The notes under the pieces were generated by a model. The model saw nothing but the letters and a program-made list of their open reading frames with translations. It ran no database searches and was not told the origin of the DNA. A program made the position numbers and the translations under genes. A stretch of DNA of 64,000 nt from the NCBI GenBank assembly GCA_045639125.1, contig JAZUCL010000010.1, positions 41,869-105,868 of the forward strand, in the 5' to 3' direction. Below are positions 61,645-64,000 of this stretch, in pieces. The stretch is from JAZUCL01 sp045639125. Lineage in GTDB: Bacteria; Bacillota; Clostridia; Oscillospirales; QAMX01. Numbering within the stretch: position 1 is the first letter of the stretch; every line of letters begins with the position of its first letter.

Positions 61645-63861
61645 ATGGACGTAAACAAACAGGAACTTGAGTATCTTGAAAAGACTCTTGACCTCATTGA
61701 TCGTCAACTTGCGGAAACAATGCAAAGTCATGCCGATACCATTGCCGAGTTACAGGAAGAACGTCGTTATATGTGGGAGGAAACCAACCACCACTCCTCC
61801 GACCTTGAAAAACTCGGTGAGGCTCTTAATTCATTAAGTGTTATTGAGGCTCGAACAGCACGCTATAGTGACTTGGATAAAGCAGTCAAACGATATACTT
61901 TAATGCGGCAATCACCATACTTTGCCCGTATAGATTATCGTGAGGACGGTATGAGTGATGAGTCTATATATATAGGACGTGCCAATCTCCTTGATACAAA
62001 GACTCTTGATTCAGTCGTATACGATTGGCGTAGTCCTGTTGCAAGTATCTTCTACCGGTTTCCTCGTGGTCGTGTTTATTATGATGCCCCTTACGGCAGA
62101 ATTGAAGGTGAACTTTTAGGGAAAAGACAGTACTCTATTAAAAATGGACAGTTGGAGTTTTTCTTCGATTCAGACTTAAACATTCAAGACGAAATGCTTG
62201 GTGAGGCACTTGCAAAAAACTCATCTCTTAAAATGAAAACTATCGTTGAAACGATACAAGCACAGCAAGACGAAATTATCCGTGACGATAGAAATGATGT
62301 ACTTGTAGTGCAAGGCGTTGCAGGTAGTGGAAAAACGTCAGTCGCACTCCACAGAGTCGCATATCTCATGTATCAAGGTATGAACGAAAAACTATCGGCC
62401 AACAATATTGTAATTATCTCGCCAAACGATTTGTTCTCCACATACATTTCAAACGTACTTCCCGAACTTGGTGAAGATAACGTGGCAAGCGTTTTATTTG
62501 AGGACCTTTGTGTAAAGGCGACGTCAGAAACTGTTAATCCACTACCACGAAATACCCTTATAGAACGTCTTATTAAAACTGATGAAACGCCGTTAGGTAA
62601 ATTACTTCGTGACAGCGTTGAGTTTAAGAGTGGCCGCACATTTATGACGATTCTCGACCGCCTAATTGACGAATTTGCCCATCGTCTGTGTCCTTTTTCA
62701 GACGTGTTCTACAACGGAAAATGTGTAGCAACAAGACAAGAGCAAAAGGAGTTTTTACTCCATAACACCTACAATACGCCTATCGCAATACGTCTGTTAA
62801 GACTTGAAGAACGTCTTATCGACCAAATGCGTGAACTTCGCCGTGAACGTGCAAAGCATTTGACAACCTTAGCAAGCGGTGATATAGGCCCTGACAGCGA
62901 AACGAAACGTCTTGTCCATACCTACGCCGTTCACGAGGCAAACACGTTGGTAGAACACATTCGCAGTTACACTCGTGTCGATTATATGGCATTGTACCGC
63001 CGTCTGTTTACCGATAAACTGCTGTTTGCTCGTGTCAGTCAAGGATTAAAACTCCCTGATAATATTGACGATATTATTTCTTTGACAATTCGTGAACTTG
63101 ACTCAACAAAACTGTCATTTGAAGATGCAACTGCACTTTGCTATCTGACAACGAAAATGGCAGGTATAGACGAATATCGTGATATTCGTCAAGTTGTCAT
63201 TGACGAGGCACAGGACTACTACCCTATCCACTTTGCAATTTTTGCAAATGTATTCACTCATTCACGATTTACTATACTTGGTGACGTAAACCAAACTATT
63301 GAAAAAGAGGCTAAACTTTCCTTATATGACGAGGCTATTGAGATACTTGGTCGCAAGCGAAATATTGTGCTAAAACTGTCTAAAAGTTATCGCAGTACAA
63401 TAGAAATCCAAAACTTTGCCTCACGCCTTCTTGCTTACAATGCGGATACATCGACATTTGAGCGTCATGGTGAAGTACCAAAGATGATACGTTGTACAGA
63501 TACAAACGAAATGTATCGTACCATTGCAAAAGATGCTCAGGCAATGCGTACCGATGGACTTGGCAGTGTTGCTGTTATATGTAAAAGTTCTAAGGAAGCA
63601 CAAATCGTTGCACGTCATTTAAGTGGTTACATTGATTGTACGTTAATTGACGAGCATACGGAAAATCAAGTTGACGGAGTTTTAGTTGTCCCGGTGTATA
63701 TGGCAAAAGGTCTTGAATTTGACGGTGTAATTGTATATGATGCAAGTTGTGATAAGTACCACTCGTCCTATGATAAGCAACTTCTCTATATCGCTTGCAC
63801 TCGCCCACTCCACAGACTTCACCTGTATTCTGAAAATGAGTTTTCAAAATTTCTATTATAA
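61645..63861 (+). CDS. helD: HelD-type RNA polymerase recycling ATPase
   Basis: 738 aa superfamily 1 (UvrD/Rep-like) ATPase. The N-terminal coiled coil (about 1-60) is the arm HelD inserts in the RNA polymerase secondary channel, followed by the conserved YDWRSPVASIFYRF. Walker A is VQGVAGSGKTSVALHR near 227, Walker B VVIDEAQDYYPIHF near 520, with LGDVNQTI and the C-terminal TRPLHRLHLY. It recycles stalled polymerase rather than unwinding DNA. ATG 61645 (MDVNKQEL) follows AAGGAGG; the longer frame from 61624 includes that site. Confidence 0.9.
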   Translation: MDVNKQELEYLEKTLDLIDRQLAETMQSHADTIAELQEERRYMWEETNHHSSDLEKLGEALNSLSVIEARTARYSDLDKAVKRYTLMRQSPYFARIDYREDGMSDESIYIGRANLLDTKTLDSVVYDWRSPVASIFYRFPRGRVYYDAPYGRIEGELLGKRQYSIKNGQLEFFFDSDLNIQDEMLGEALAKNSSLKMKTIVETIQAQQDEIIRDDRNDVLVVQGVAGSGKTSVALHRVAYLMYQGMNEKLSANNIVIISPNDLFSTYISNVLPELGEDNVASVLFEDLCVKATSETVNPLPRNTLIERLIKTDETPLGKLLRDSVEFKSGRTFMTILDRLIDEFAHRLCPFSDVFYNGKCVATRQEQKEFLLHNTYNTPIAIRLLRLEERLIDQMRELRRERAKHLTTLASGDIGPDSETKRLVHTYAVHEANTLVEHIRSYTRVDYMALYRRLFTDKLLFARVSQGLKLPDNIDDIISLTIRELDSTKLSFEDATALCYLTTKMAGIDEYRDIRQVVIDEAQDYYPIHFAIFANVFTHSRFTILGDVNQTIEKEAKLSLYDEAIEILGRKRNIVLKLSKSYRSTIEIQNFASRLLAYNADTSTFERHGEVPKMIRCTDTNEMYRTIAKDAQAMRTDGLGSVAVICKSSKEAQIVARHLSGYIDCTLIDEHTENQVDGVLVVPVYMAKGLEFDGVIVYDASCDKYHSSYDKQLLYIACTRPLHRLHLYSENEFSKFLL

Positions 63862-63864
63862 TCA

Positions 63865-64000
63865 AAACCACCAGTGAAACTGGTGGTTTGCACAGCCCCT
63901 ATAAGGGGCAAATACAGGCTTCATCCCTAAAAGGGACCACTGAAGTTTGACACCGCATTACACTCACAGGCAGCCGCTCACGTGCGGCTGTCTTTTTTTT
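63865..64000 (+). other. Cluster of four hairpins ending in a T-run (candidate ncRNA or mobile-element end)
   Basis: Immediately after helD: an 11-bp stem AAACCACCAGT / ACTGGTGGTTT (63865-63889); GCCCCT/AGGGGC (63895-63909); a compound stem CTTCA-TCCCT / AGGGA-TGAAG (63919-63945); then CAGCCGC/GCGGCTG (63971-63990) with TCTTTTTTTT to the window end. The last is a terminator. The dense, GC-rich set stands out from its surroundings and looks like a structured RNA or the end of an IS200/IS605-type element, but no transposase lies inside the window. Confidence 0.5.

Noticed and set aside
1..64000. tRNA or rRNA genes, prophage, integrase or complete insertion sequence
   Set aside because: I looked through the intergenic stretches and saw no CCA-ended cloverleaf, no rRNA signature and no transposase or phage gene; a tRNA scan would settle short cases.

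Overview
The window is one contiguous stretch of a low-GC, gene-dense bacterial chromosome, very probably an anaerobic clostridium (Bacillota, Clostridia). The support is indirect but consistent: a T-box leader, an SCIFF peptide with its radical SAM maturase, an NfnAB-type flavoprotein pair, S-layer homology (SLH) domains, LCP wall-assembly proteins, DUF421/DUF4363 neighbours, HelD, and sigma-A promoters with 16-18 bp spacers. No rRNA, tRNA, CRISPR array, prophage or complete insertion sequence was seen.

Layout. 1-4.7 kb (+): the distal part of a histidine operon, hisD(partial)-C-B-H-A-F-I-E, ending at a strong bidirectional terminator. 4.8-5.7 kb (-): three small membrane or exported proteins, one only 57 codons long. 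5.9-18.8 kb (-): rpsU with its own promoter, and upstream of it a long housekeeping run read from a promoter before smc: smc-ftsY-rph-rdgB-yhbY-nadD-yqeK-LCP-LCP-rsfS-leuS. 19.0-29.7 kb (-): two giant exported multimodular proteins (1406 and 1997 aa), tandem paralogues sharing about 3.2 kb of similar DNA; only the larger carries Ig-like and SLH anchoring modules. 29.9-36.1 kb (-): T-box leader, aspS, gatA-like, gatB, asparaginase-like gene. 36.4-38.0 kb (+): a TIM-barrel sugar isomerase/epimerase-like gene followed by an SLH protein with no signal peptide. 38.1-44.3 kb: DUF1294, aroF-type DAHP synthase, PHP-type histidinol phosphatase, aminotransferase, DUF362-ferredoxin protein, ispE. 44.0-47.7 kb (-): gltX-glnS and a small membrane protein. 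47.8-49.4 kb (+): TraX-like protein, nitroreductase. 49.5-54.3 kb (-): nfnA/nfnB, and yajC-TIGR04086-scfA-scfB (SCIFF ranthipeptide). 54.4-63.9 kb (+): DUF421, DUF4363, an orphan gene, NADP-isocitrate dehydrogenase, a GNAT-endonuclease IV fusion, a Cys-repeat protein, a two-component system and helD. 63.9-64.0 kb: a cluster of four hairpins ending in a T-run.

The most unusual locus is the aspS-gat operon. AspRS has a GatC domain fused to its C-terminus. The GatA homologue is uninterrupted but has lost both active-site serines of the amidase Ser-cisSer-Lys triad and is about 90 residues short. GatB looks intact, and the gene after it is a divergent asparaginase-family protein. The T-box leader has adjacent GAC (Asp) and AAC (Asn) triplets where the specifier is expected. 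GlnRS is encoded 9 kb away, so a transamidase here would be needed only for Asn-tRNA. Together this suggests a remodelled Asn-tRNA transamidation system, or a GatA paralogue turned structural. This is inference from sequence, not demonstrated.
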